A DNA stretch of 64,000 nucleotides from NCBI RefSeq assembly GCF_025698545.1, contig NC_068569.1:4154001-4218000 (forward strand), given 5' to 3'. The position numbers and the translations under genes were made by a program. The notes under the pieces are model-generated. The model was given only the letters and a program-made list of their open reading frames with translations, searched no databases and was not told where the DNA came from. The DNA comes from Gossypium raimondii. Lineage: Eukaryota; Streptophyta; Magnoliopsida; Malvales; Malvaceae. Of the stretch, positions 9,917-21,639 are shown piece after piece (position 1 is the first letter of the stretch; each line of letters opens with the position of its first letter).

Positions 9917-12531
9917 ATGTCTGGTGCTCCAAGATTGAGGTCGATGAATGTGACCGATTCTGAGGCAAGGCCTGTACTAGGACCTGCCGGAAACAAAGCT
10001 GGTTCGTTGAGTGCTAGAAAACCAGCTTCAAAGCCTTCGAAGAAGGTTGAAAAGTCTTCCGTTGAGGTGACTGTAGTAGAGGAGAAAAAGGCACTTCCAT
10101 CATCAACTGTTAATTCTCTTTCTCCAAAAACTCATTCTCTGAGTGTTCCTTCAGTGCTACGCCGCCATGAACGTCTATTACATTCTAGTTTATCGCTAAA
10201 TGCCTCATGTTCATCGGATGCTTCCACAGATTCATTTCAAAGTCGAGCATCAACTGGTAGGTTAAGTCGTTGCGGTAGTTTAGGAAGTAGGAGGAAGCCA
10301 TATGCATCAAAGCCGAAAAGTCTTGTTTCTGATGACAGTTTGGATTTGTCATCTAATAGTTCACATCATAAGAAGAGATGCACATGGGTGACACCAAATA
10401 CAGGTGTGTTCCCATGTCCTCTAAGTTCTCAGTGTTATTCCATGATTGATTAGAAATTCTGTTAACATCTTCTTCCCAAGACTGCTTTGAATTGTAGTTA
10501 TAGCTGCAGAAGCTCCTCTAAGTATCATGTTAGGCAAATTCCCCTGCATATACCATCTTACTGTCATAAACAAAAGAATTATTTGGGATGGCCACGGCCA
10601 TGGGCATACGGAATAGGATATATTTATTTTGTTCTGCACCAAGAACAAAGCAATGCATTGTATAATTCACACTTTTCATGTTCTCAAATCCCAGCTGCAG
10701 TATTAGGTTATTCGAGTAGTATAGTTATAGTGCGCCAGGAGGGTTCAGAATTTATCCAAATGAACCATAGGTGGCATCTCAAGTTCTTGACCTATGCAAA
10801 AGTAAAACAGTGCCTTTGAACTATCCATTTACTTTACATTTTTCAGTTTTGTATGGTTATCTCCAAATACATTATATGGCAGTAATAGGATAAATGTGAA
10901 TTGGTTGCACTTTCAGAGGTTCAGGCATTACATTCTAAGTGAGAGACTGTCTAACAGACTATTGTTTTCAAGTCATCTCTAATCCATGGAGGGAGTTCTA
11001 TTTCATTTAATGAAAGCTTTCCACTTTGGTTTCGTTGATCCTTTGATTCCTCTTATCGCATGTTTTCTGCGTACTTATTTGTGTTTTTTCGGTATCAGAT
11101 CCAAGTTATGCTGCTTTCCATGACGAAGAGTGGGGAGTTCCTGTACATGATGACAAGTACGTGGTCTCATCCGTCTGTTTGCTTATCAAAAGGGCTGTCT
11201 CTCTAACAATAAAATTTCGTTTGATATTGTTGTCCACATGCAGGAAACTGTTTGAGCTGCTTGTACTCTCGGGTTCATTATCTGAACTTACATGGTCTGC
11301 TATCCTAAGCAAAAGGCACATATTTAGGTATTGTTTCCTTGTAAGTTCAATTTACTCCATTGAATAAGCAGACTCATTGCTGAACTGTTATGTTTTATGC
11401 AGAGAAGTTTTTATGGATTTTGATCCTGTTGCTGTATCAAAATTGAATGAGAAGAAGTTAATAGCACATGGTAGCGTGGCAAGTTCTTTGTTATCAGAAC
11501 TAATGCTGCGAGCTATTGTTGAGAATGCACGCCAAATATCTAAGGTAGATCATCTCATTCTTCTTTTAACCATTATTTTTTACCTTGGTTGGCATGAAAG
11601 GTAGCGCTCCCTGAATCACTTATAAGTAGAATAAATTAGTAATAGTGCTGCATACCAGATAGAATATGACAAAGAGTTGGTTAACAGTGGAAGATATAAT
11701 TCAATGCTATCTTGAAAGATAAATCACACTTCTGGCCTTATGCTACACACATATTTCTTGATGCAAAATTCATTGAATTGACCGTTACACTCAATATTAA
11801 GACCGCTCACTTTGTTCTTTCTTGTTCTAGCAAGTAGTTAAACAAAAAATAAAAGGTGCTTAGTGATCACTTATTTTATTAGGTTAGATAAAAAGCAGCT
11901 AAATAGTGGTCCTAAACCCTCTCTGAATCATATGGAACAAAAATACCAAATGACTAAGATGTACAATTTGATGACATATTAATGTTATTTTAATGACAAG
12001 ACTTAAAATTTCCCTTCCATTAGATGCCAGGTCGCATAGTTGGTAAGTCCCAAGTCATTCATATGGATTAATTACTTTCCATTGCCAACCTTTAGCTCTT
12101 GTCACTGAAGTAAGTACTTTCCATCATTGCAACTGACCTTTTGTAGGTTTTGGTGATGCCAGGTTATAGATGAGTTTCGGTCGTTCGACCAGTATATTTG
12201 GAGTTTTGTGAACCACAAGCCTATAGTTAGCAGATTCAGATACCCTCGTCAGGTTCCAGTTAAGACCCCAAAAGCAGATGTCATAAGCAAAGATCTCGTA
12301 AGAAGAGGTTTCCGAAGCGTTGGGCCGACAGTCATCTACTCTTTCATGCAAGTGGCGGGAATAACAAACGACCATCTCACAAGTTGTTTCAGATTCCAGG
12401 AATGTATAACTGCAGCAGAAGCAAAAGAAGAAAATGTAACCAAAGATACGACTGAAAAGAAAGAAACTGTTAATGTGATCAACACAGAATTGTCCGTAGC
12501 TATCGATGAATTGAGTTTCTCCACCGAATGA
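9917..12531 (+). CDS. DNA-3-methyladenine glycosylase I (TAG family), plant type
   Basis: Five exons join in phase: 9917-10403, 11099-11156, 11244-11327, 11403-11544 and 12163-12531, giving 379 residues. Residues 1-155 are a Ser/Lys-rich, low-complexity extension found in plant members and absent from bacterial TAG. The glycosylase domain starts at KKRCTWVTPNTDPSYAAFHD and includes KLFELLVLSG, LTWSAILSKR, YIWSFVNHKP and RRGFRSVGPTVIYSFMQVAG. The four metal ligands of bacterial TAG (Cys of RCTWV, His of AFHDEEWG, His and Cys of DHLTSC) are all kept. The E. coli Glu38 position (LEG) is Ser here (LSG), and Tyr16 is Phe (AFHD); other plant homologues share this as far as I recall, so the exact substrate is uncertain. 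A basic linker suggests nuclear location. The C-terminus after FQEC is a charged tail. Confidence 0.92.
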
Positions 12532-13617
12532 CGCTGGGTGGTGGTAGATGGCGTTCCAGGTTCGACCATCAGTTTACCACATTAATTGATTCAATACACT
12601 TACTCTTGGGTAATAACGTAAGTGTCTTTTGCATATAAAGGTTTGTTAAATACTTGCTCATAATGACTTTGCCAGATTAGAGATTTCTGGAAAGTAAATT
12701 AAAAGTTAACCGGTGAAATGTGCTGTTGATGGGGGCCTGCCTGTTTGTCATAAAAGTATTAAATTATGATGCACCATTTTCTTTTTCTCTTTTGTATAGT
12801 TGAAAAAGTTCAGTAAGTAAAGATCATCTTTTACATACCCGACACTGGCATTGGTTGCTGCTGCCTAGATTTGCCACTGGATCTGTGGCCATCAGTTTCT
12901 TTACCATCATATTATTATGTGGGACTGGCTGAAGGTGTGGACTCAAACCTTGTAAGTTGCTGGACAGCTAAAACTTACAGTTGACAAAAGTCTGTTTGCT
13001 TTAAATGAGCCGGGTAAAACATTTTTGTGTCCTGAAGGAGTCCCATCTTTACTACGCATGCTTGTTTGTTGTGTTGGACCCAATATTACAAATGCTGTAG
13101 GGTACCTCTGTTTCCTTTGCTTCTTGTTGAGATAATAATGGCTTGATGATGGATGCTTTTGTCTGAGAAAACACTAGAAAACTTCCAATGCTTTGTTGAG
13201 CTTTGCATTAGATCAGAAAAGTAAATAGTAGATGGTCGACCGTTCCAATATAAATGAACAATGTCCCAAGTCCTGGATTAAGAGGAATGCATTGTTGCAA
13301 TGCAATAACACAGATTAACAGAAAAATGAACTTCATTAAGAAAAAAAAAAAAAAACCATCTCAGAAGAGTTGCATGTATATCTTTGTAGCTTCAAAATGG
13401 AAGTAAGAGATCATGAAAGGATTAACTTTTCAAAACCTTTATTATAAAAATGATGAATATTTAATATAATTACTAGATGTGCTCAGCAACAGGTCTAGGT
13501 TTGATATCCACTTAAAACATCATCCATTTCTTCCACAGTAAGATAAATATAAAGTTTCAATAAATTTTCAAAATATAAATGAAGAAATGCCTTTTAATGT
13601 ACAAAATAGCAAATAGA
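12532..13617. other. 3' region of the glycosylase gene and intergenic DNA
   Basis: The first part is likely 3' UTR. There is an A-run at about 13340-13355. No further gene was seen. Confidence 0.4.
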
Positions 13618-13618
13618 A

Positions 13619-13690
13619 ATTACCCTTTTCCTGCAGGGAGGCCTTGGTGTTCTCGATGCCAGCCTTAACAGAGGCAGGCAGGTACATCAT
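13619..13690 (-). pseudogene. Possible LEA_1 (D-113)-like exon fragment
   Basis: The minus strand reads MNDVPASVKAGIENTKASLQ then EK, ending at a GGTAATT donor-like site. The segment resembles the N-terminus of group 4 LEA proteins (from memory, an SAKSGMDKTKATLEEK-like block), with about half the residues identical over 16. The local GC content is higher than its surroundings. No second exon was found, so this is at best a fragment. Confidence 0.28.
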
Positions 13691-14266
13691 TCATTGACTG
13701 CAAATGAACTTGTACTCCTTTTTATCATTGAAATTCTTACAGGTTAGGATTCAGCCATATGAGAAACATGTAAAGGTGAGTTGGGCAGATGTCAAATTGA
13801 ACTAATATCATCATTTTTCTAATTTTCTTTCTTTTAATTTTGGTAGACAATCCTACCATCATTCTCAAAAAAATCAAAGTAATTTTGAGACAACTAAGAA
13901 CTATTAGTAAATTTATATTTTGGTCACTCAACTTCAAAAAGTTACTAAATGGTCATTCAATTATTCAAAACTTTTCATACTCTTAAAATCGTTGTTGCAT
14001 GGTCTTCTCTGTTCGCGCTAATTGTACCAATTGAAAGCTTTTCTTCCCCTTCTCTTCTATAGTTAAGTTTTTTTTTTCCTCAAACAACTTTAAACAGTAA
14101 GAATATGCGAAACAAAATTCAAACAGCTATCTTCTTCGATCTCCGACAGTGACCATTAGATCAACTTAGATCTAAGGTATGTTCTTCTACTCGTTGATGG
14201 GTACTGATCTACTGTACCGTTCATCTAATCGTCACTTGGAGCTCACTACTTGGACTTAAATAAAAA

Positions 14267-16521
14267 TGTAATAACCCAATTTTCAGTGGTGTCGGAAACA
14301 GTGGTTTGAGACCACTAAATCCGACAACTGAGCTCATAAATTTTATTATATAGTGTTTATGAGTCGATTATGAATTTAGGAAGGCTTCTGAATTAGTGAA
14401 TTATGCTTTAAAAATATTTGTTTGATTAATTGGTTTTGAAAACAAGGTATCGAAACCTTAAATTTATAAACCGAGTTGTAAATATTTTTATAAATATTTA
14501 TGGAGTTTCATTAAGGTAGTATTAAAGTTTCGTTAGAAAATTTTAACGTTTTGATAGTTAATTAACTAAAAGGACTAAATTAAAAATATACAAAACTTGC
14601 TAATTAAAGAAATAGTAATTAAATGACTTTATTAATGAACAAAGGAGAACTTAAAGGAGAAATTATGCCTAAAATAAAGGCATGAGGCCGCATAAGCAGA
14701 AAAGAGAACAAAAATCATGTGATTAAAGGGTAAAATTAAAATTTTGTGAAATTAACTTAAACAAATTGAATTCTATACTTTTCTAGGCTATTCTTTTCTA
14801 ATTTTTAGTCCAAAAATTCCATTTAAGGTCCTATAAGCTGGTTTTTCATATTTTTGCATCATGTGAGTTCAATTTTGCTCTTTTCTTGTAATTTTGTGCT
14901 TTTAAGACTTTTACAATTAGGTCCAATTATCTAATTCATTAGTTTTTGATATTATGGGTAATTTTGAAAGTTACCATTGATGAGTTCTGGATTTTATAAT
15001 GAATTAACATGGATTTGAAGCTTTAATTTTGTTATATGATGATTTTATCAAGAAATTTCAATAGAATTTGATTTTAGGACCTAATTATGAAGAAGATTAA
15101 ATCTTAGGGTTTGACATTAAATTATGTTTATCAAATTTTGTGTAATAGCTTATAATATTTAGATAAAGTGTTAGTTGAGAAAAATTAGCTCATTTGATGA
15201 GTTAATTGGTAAGGGACTAAACTGAAAAAATTGTAAAAGTTGGGGTAATTGTGTAATTTTGAAATTTTAAGGGTATAAATTGTGAAGTGGACTGAAATTG
15301 AAATATATGCTAATGAATGAAAAATTTTACATTCTAGATCAATAGCTCGTAGATCAACGAGAAAAAGGGAAATTAGTCGAGTAGTCTCTGAACTATTACC
15401 AATTTTACAATCCAACCCAGGTAAGTTTATATGGTTAAACTTTCTTGATTATTTGTTAACTTAGGAATGGTATAATATATTTATTCATATTTTGTTGTTG
15501 AAATTAAGATTATTGTAAAAGTATGAAAATTGAATTGAATTTTTAAATTGAGTAGAACGCAGGATTGAGTACGATCGTTCCGTGGCAAAGAATGAATTGA
15601 CGGATAAGACCATGGTTGGACCATGGCAATGTTTAAATGTAAGACCATAGCTGGGCTATGACATTTTAATGAAAAGACCATAGTTAGGTTATGGCACCTT
15701 GAACATAAGACCATGGTTGGACCATGGTAGTATAGATACATGTGTAAGACCATACCTGGGCTATGGCATTCTGATGATAAGACCATAACTGGGTTATGGC
15801 ACTACAAATGTAAGACCACGGCAGGGCCATGGCAATGCATGTTTAAGACCATAGTTGGACTATGGCACAAAAAGAACGATGTACTCATATCCGAAGCCGT
15901 TCTTCGATTCAATAAGAAATGGTAAGAGACTTATGTGATTGAATTGAAAGCTTTATAGATTATTATTGATATTGATCTGAAAGAAATGTGTCTATTGATT
16001 ATATTGTATTTGACAGGGAAAAATGTATGATTTATTTACAATTTAATTTATTTTATTATATTAAATTCGGTAAGATCAATGTTTAACCTATTTAACTTAC
16101 TAAGTTTCATTAAGCTTACTCGTGTTGTTTAATGTTCTTGTAGATTAACGTGTAGTTTGAAGATTGAATCAACACATCAAGCTACACTATCTAGTTTAAT
16201 CCGTAGTTTTGCAATATAAATTTTGGTCTATATGGCATGTATAGGGTAGAATTAGCAATGATATAATTTGAAATGCGGTTGTGAATGATATATATATTGT
16301 ATGTATGTTTATGTAATTAGTAGTAGAATTTGATAAATCAATGAAATGAGTTAAATAGGTAGGTATAAGTAAATGAAATATTTTTTATGTTATATCATGT
16401 TGAGAACATGTTTTAGTTAGTATGTGTAACAAAGGTTGGGAAATGTCCGTATTTAATTCGTAAAGTTCGGTAATGCTCTGTAACCCTGTTCCGATAACGG
16501 ATAAGGGTTAGGGGTTTTACA
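14267..16521. mobile_element. Solo LTR, probably Ty3/Gypsy type
   Basis: The segment starts TGTAATAACCC and ends GGGGTTTTACA, giving the TG...CA ends of an LTR and a short inverted terminal match (TGTAA/TTACA). It is flanked by AAAAA on both sides (14262-14266 and 16522-16526), which fits a 5-bp target duplication, though that sequence is low complexity. The length of about 2.25 kb is within the range of large Gypsy LTRs. There is no internal protein-coding region and no second LTR, so it appears to be the product of LTR-LTR recombination. The family is assigned by resemblance from memory to LTRs in cotton genomes. It carries the hairpin array listed separately. Confidence 0.6.
15610..15865. 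repeat. Array of eight 17-nt hairpin repeats at about 33-bp spacing
   Basis: Eight units of form CCAnnnn-TGG-nnnnTGG start at 15610, 15645, 15678, 15711, 15750, 15783, 15816 and 15849. Spacings are 35, 33, 33, 39, 33, 33 and 33. Each unit is two 7-nt arms around a 3-nt loop. The arms differ between units but keep pairing: CCATGGT/ACCATGG, CCATAGC/GCTATG, CCATAAC/GTTATGG and CCATAGT/ACTATGG. Unit 3 pairs with two G-U wobbles, units 5 and 7 each have one mismatch, and unit 2 lacks the last pair. Linkers between units are AT-rich and less conserved. The 33-bp period is a multiple of three, which explains the open frames on both strands here. Confidence 0.85.
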
Positions 16522-16679
16522 AAAAAACTTGCTAATATCTCAGTGGTTTGAATGAAAAATTTTAAATAATTCAGTGACTATTTTGTAATGTTTTGAAGTT
16601 GAATGATCAAAATATAAACTTACTAATAGTTTAGGGACATTGGGTGTAGTTTGCTCTACTTTTTATTAGTATAACAAGT

Positions 16680-16905
16680 TCAACCCTTAAAGTTTACACA
16701 TTTTGCCAACTTGATCTTAATTTGACAAATTTAGCTAGTAAGACTTCTTGATCCCTTCAACATTTACACAATATATAAACATTATAGGCTAGATTTGTTA
16801 TTTATTAGTAATCAAAATTATGTATAATCGACATAAAATATTAACGTCATGATTAATTATTTTTAGTTACTCACTTCCAAAATTGATAGGATTAACTGCT
16901 CCTAT
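16680..16905. repeat. Relic related to the 2.4-kb inverted-repeat element
   Basis: The stretch around 16852 (CATGATTAATTATTTTTAG followed by TTACTCACTTCC) closely matches the right part of the element at 2391-2848 (CATGATTAATTATTCTTG, GCTCACTCG). It suggests a second, more decayed copy of the same family. There is no coding sequence. Confidence 0.4.
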
Positions 16906-17323
16906 TTTTTTCAATTACTACGTGTCAGAATTTTAACAGTATTGGCCAGTTAAGTAACTTTATGAGTTGTGCAGGACTGACTCAATGTGAGGGTAGAAAA
17001 ACAAAATTAAAATCCAAAGCTCTGACTCAATATGCCAAATCTATTACATTTAGACAGCTTTAAGAACAGTAGTACAAGTACTTATTAGATATATATGAAT
17101 GTGATACAATGTACGAATGCCGTAAACGTAAATTTGAACAGCATTTTCGTTTGCACAAACTTGCAATACATGGGAAATAGGAACACACTCACTGGACGAT
17201 TGGAATTTCCTCTTTATTGATACCGTCTTGTCTTTCCTCTTATTTTCGGTCCCACTACTAAACAAGAGACGATGCTCAAATAAAAATGCACACAACTGCA
17301 AAACAATCGAAATCGATTGCCCT

Positions 17324-18707
17324 CTAGAACTCGTAAAAAAGCTGCCCAAAAATTTTCATATGAGAAGTATCCAAGCATGACATAACAGACAAGCTCCCAT
17401 CGTTAGCCGGACTTGGTAGTATATATGTCTTCCCATCTTGGGACACTTTGGCTGGTCCTAACCATATGGGACGACCCCATCCGAAATCTGCATCATAGAG
17501 AGGCAACCACATCCAACTGTTGATACTCAGATTGGGGCACTGAAACCCCCTTGCTCCTCGGACTGGAGCCTTTATATTAGGTTCTTTTTCCATGTAATCA
17601 ATAGCTGACTTTAAATATTCATCGTCTGTTCGCCTCAATATGTTCTGGATTCTCTTTGCTGTATCCGAAAACGACTCACATTGTATATCACCATGTGAAG
17701 CTATCGTGGCAGACATAAAAATTACATTGCCAAGATAACCAGGTGGGAGAGGAGGTCGCAATCGAGATCGTCCATCAATCGGAATGTACAACTTAGTTGC
17801 TTGATCATCAAGGAGGCATCGGGCCTTATTCACACAACGCCATATGTGTGCTGCGAGGCTGTTGTAGGTACTGTAAACACCACCATCGCTGTTTTTGTTT
17901 GCCTTGGCTTTCAAAGTGTTGAGTTGATCACGAGTGAGTTTGAAAACGGAGACAGTAGTTTCAGGATCCGATCGGGGTCCTTTAGTAGCGGCCATGGAAA
18001 GAGGTGGGTCATACTCAACATGGTGAAAAGTTGGAGTTGGTGGAACTCGAGCTAGAAGCAGTGACCTATCTATGCAAGGCCGAGTGCTAAGTGGCAGCCC
18101 TCGAGCCATTTCAGCCAAACTGTTGATGAAATGAACCGAAGTTGGACCATCTGCTAAAGTATGTTGTATTCCAATCCCAAAGCCAACTCCTCCACACTTA
18201 AACCTTGTCACCTAACAACATTAATATATGACGTTAAAACTATTCAAAAATCAATTAATATCTAATGTATATATACATTAATACCTGTACTAGAATGAGA
18301 GGATATGACGAAATATCAGCAAAATAATCAACTTTTGGAACTAATCGCCAAAGCTCTGAGCTATTTATCATGGTATCGCCAATCAAGTCATCGATTACAT
18401 AATCAGTTTCAGCTTCTAAGAATAAAGCTCCTTTTCCATTGCAGACTATCTCGATCCTTCCATTTTCGTCCCTTCCCAATCTCCCAGCCATGGGGTAGAA
18501 TGGAACAAGAACCTTGCTCAAAGCTTCCTTAAGCACACGAGTGTCGAAGAAATTGGAAGAACCGTTTGGTCTGAAGAAGTAAACAGTAGGGACATGATGC
18601 AGTGTCATCAATAGTTCTAAGTTTGAGCTCCATAGCCGATGCTTTGGTGTCTCCTCAGCTGGATACACCATGCTCGACTCTTTTATGGTAATCTCCATAT
18701 CTCTCAT
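17324..18707 (-). CDS. BAHD acyltransferase, hydroxycinnamoyl-CoA shikimate/quinate transferase-like
   Basis: Two exons join in phase: 18707-18285 and 18211-17324, giving 436 residues. The N-terminus MRDMEITIKESSMVYPAEET resembles HCT; the fourth codon ATG (18698) gives the start most like characterised HCTs. The catalytic HxxxD motif is present as HTLADG just after the intron (QHTLADGPT), and the structural DFGWG motif is present near the end (YDADFGWGRPIWLGP). The intron lies at the usual place for this family, after the LILVQVT block. BAHD enzymes transfer acyl groups from CoA thioesters to alcohols or amines in the cytosol; HCT makes lignin and chlorogenate intermediates. HCT itself usually has HHAADG, so this may be an HCT-like enzyme with another acceptor. 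Length is normal and no defect is seen. Confidence 0.92.
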
Positions 18708-19069
18708 CTCTCTCCCCTACACAAAATATATCCAACATAATATCAGCTTTTATAATTGGATCAAACCCTAAAGTATTATATCATTCATATACCTCCACAT
18801 AAAATCAGTGAAACAGATTAACATTAATATTTGAACTATGAACTTACAAAGAATATACGTAATTCGTTGTAAATTTTTATAGGCTGAGCATTCTTCAACT
18901 ACCACAATTTGTCTACATTTAAACATTGATGTTTAAGATATTTTCTTCAAATTTATTTTAGGTTTGAATTCTTTATAGATTTTAATATAATAATATAATA
19001 TTATCTATTATTTTATAAAAATAAAACTAATCATATCCAAATTACTTGTCATGTATTTTTAAATATAAT
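18708..19069. other. Upstream region of the BAHD gene
   Basis: AT-rich DNA with no gene seen. It would hold the promoter of the minus-strand acyltransferase gene. Confidence 0.4.
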
Positions 19070-19930
19070 GTCAATAAATTATATAAGAGTATCCGTTAAG
19101 TTCTAGAAATGATGTTTTTTTCTTGAGTAACACGTTGACTTTCTCAAAGACACTTGGATTTGGCTAAAATTTTCCTTAATCGTTATAGTAATAAAATATT
19201 TAAAAAAATAAAAAGAGACGTATGGTTGTAAAGTAGTGTTGAGCAACTTAACACAAGGTCCAATAGAAGAAAACGATGACTAGAATTTAAGATTTTATAT
19301 TAGAAATTTTGAGTTTTCAAATTTATATGATAGCTATTGTCCGCACCCTCCTAGGTAAAATTTAGATGATGAGAGTCAAACGCATAAAAGGTAACATAGT
19401 TTACTTGTCTCACTCTTCCATAGTTTACTTGTCTCATAGATTACTTGTCTCACTCTTCCATCTTTCTTCCTTTTAATAAGGTTTCAAATACATTCACTGA
19501 AACCCTTAAGAAAACCAAAAGCAATCTACTACCAACCAACACGAACCCAGTCCCACAACAACACCATTTCGCACATACCATAATTCAAACCAGAAAATTT
19601 TACAGGTGTTAATGCCTCAGACATTCAGAGTATTATGTCTATGGCGTCACGATATCACGAGAGAAGAAAAATAATCAAATCCATCCAGAAATGAAAGGCT
19701 GATTCATTTGATGACGATAAGTAGCTGTGGAAATTAATTATAAATATTTTATTGATAGAAAAATAAATATTTTTTTCACAAGTTAGATCGAGTAAAATTG
19801 TAAATAATAAATTGATTTTTAGATAATATTTGAAAAATTACCCAATAAATAGATTTAAATGTAATTATTTATACAATAACATGCTTAAATAATAATTACA
19901 ATTAGTGGATCCCATAGAGTTGAGTGTAAT
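19070..19930. repeat. Tandem duplication, copy 1 (861 bp)
   Basis: The unit runs from GTCAATAAATTATATAAGAG to GAGTTGAGTGTAAT and is followed directly by a second copy that starts GTCGATAAATTATATAAGAG. The two copies match over their whole length with scattered substitutions. The unit holds a short internal repeat (CATAGTTTACTTGTCTC, near 19397). It has no recognisable coding sequence. Confidence 0.9.
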
Positions 19931-20814
19931 GTCGATAAATTATATAAGAGTATCCGTTAGGTTCTAGAAATGATGTTTTTTTCTTGGGTAACACATTGAC
20001 TTTCTCAATGACACTTTAGTTTGGCTAAAATTTTCCTTAACGGTTACAGTAATAAAATATTAAAAAACTAAAAAGAGACGTATGGTTGTAAAAGTAGTGT
20101 TGAGAAACTTAACACAAGGTCCAATAGAAGAAAACAATGACTAGAATTTAATATTTTATATTAGAATTTTTGAGTTTTAAAATTTATATCATAGCTATTG
20201 TCCGCACCCTCCTAAGTAAAATTTAGATGATGAGAGTCAAACGCATAAAAGGTAACATAGTTTACTTGTCTCAATCTTCCATAGTTTACTTGTCTCACTC
20301 TTCCATAGTTTACTTGTCTCATGGTTTACTTGTTTCACTCTTCCATCTTTCTTCCTTTTAATAAGGTTTCAAACACATTCACTGAAACCCTTAAGAAAAC
20401 CAAAAACAATCTACTACCAACCAACACGAACCCAGTCCCACAAGAACACCATTTCGCACATACCATAATTCAAACCAAAAAATTTTACAGGTGTTAATGT
20501 CTTAGACATTCAGAGCATTATGTCTATGGCGTCACGATATTATGAGAGAAGAAAAATAATCAAATCCATCCAGAAATGAAAGGCTGATTCATTTGATGAC
20601 GATAAGTAGTTGTGGAAATTAATTATAAATATTTTATTGATAGAAAAATAATTATTTTTTCACAAGTTAGATCGAGTAAAATTGTAAATAATGAATTGAT
20701 TTTTAGATAATATTTGAAAAGTTACCCAATAATTAGATTTAAATATAATTATTTATACAATAGCATGCTTAAATAATAATTACAATTAGTGAAGCCTATA
20801 GAATTGAGTATAAT
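19931..20814. repeat. Tandem duplication, copy 2 (884 bp)
   Basis: This copy repeats copy 1 to the end motif GAATTGAGTATAAT. It is about 23 bp longer, mainly because the internal TTTACTTGTCTCACTCTTCC block has one more unit (20258-20345). The flanks outside the two copies are unrelated to each other, so the event was a simple tandem duplication. Confidence 0.9.
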
Positions 20815-21639
20815 TAAAACATTCAAATTACGCTTTTCATTTTAGCTGGGTGAGAATTGGACCCAAATCCAATATTAAAAATTATTTTATAAGTATGACA
20901 TGTATGACCATTTGAGATGGTTATGGCAAAAATATATATTATAAATATTAAAAATTATATTATAAAAATAATTTGTATATTTCATAAAGTTATAACAATA
21001 AAATATTATTTAAATCCTAAAATATTCTAAAGTTATCATCAAAATTTTAATATTATAAAAGTTTTATAATATATTTATTTATAAAAATTATGTTGAATGA
21101 CATAATTTATTTATGCCTCAATGTTGTTTATTATAAAATAATATATTTATTTGTAAAAAAATTTAAAAGTTAAAACAAAAATTATATTCTTTATAAGATT
21201 TTTTTATAAAGGTTGAATATTATAAAATTTATATTATCTTAACTTAATTTATGTATTATAAAAGGGATATAACCTAACATAAGTCTTTCTTCAAATTATT
21301 TTGACTTAATTTACGTATTATAAAAGGTTTCAAATATGGTTGAGAAGACATTTGTTGTTATAATAAAATATTTCTCATATTAACATCACCACATTATTAT
21401 AGCATAAAAATTAACATGGTGGATTTTATAAGCATGTTGCATATTTTATAGTTTCAATCATAGGTGGAATTGAGATTATCTATATACTTCAAAGAGTACA
21501 TAGAAGAAGGCGATTTTGATAATCTTGATGGTGTAGGTTCAAATTCAAGTGATAGTGAACTTGGTCAAAGACTAACAAATGATGGTAAAAACCATATGTT
21601 AAATATTAAAAATGGAATAACCCAACAAATATGCACTAG
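20815..21639. other. Very AT-rich intergenic DNA
   Basis: This stretch is rich in short A/T repeats such as TTATAAAA. An 84-codon ORF (21464-21718) runs into the LTR-like relic that follows and shows no recognised similarity. Confidence 0.4.

Larger units (their letters stand above)
13842..16660. mobile_element. Inverted-repeat DNA element interrupted by a solo LTR
   Basis: The left arm (about 13899-13977) holds CTATTAGTAAATTTATATTT and GGTCACTCAACTTC, and the right arm (about 16546-16632) is its imperfect inverted copy with GAAGTTGAATGATC and ACTTACTAATAG. Outer ends GTAGACAA (13843) and TTGCTCTAC (ending 16659) are also near inverted copies. Without the LTR inside, the element is about 560 bp and non-coding, which fits a MITE. 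The nesting shows it is older than the LTR insertion. The target-site duplication is unclear. Confidence 0.6.

Noticed and set aside
15610-15865. CRISPR array
   Set aside because: The repeats are short palindromes with changing sequence in a plant LTR, and there are no cas genes or uniform unique spacers.
15481-15925. Open frames of 101 and 61 codons on both strands as protein genes
   Set aside because: They arise because the hairpin array has a 33-bp period, a multiple of three, and the repeated peptide has no protein-like features.
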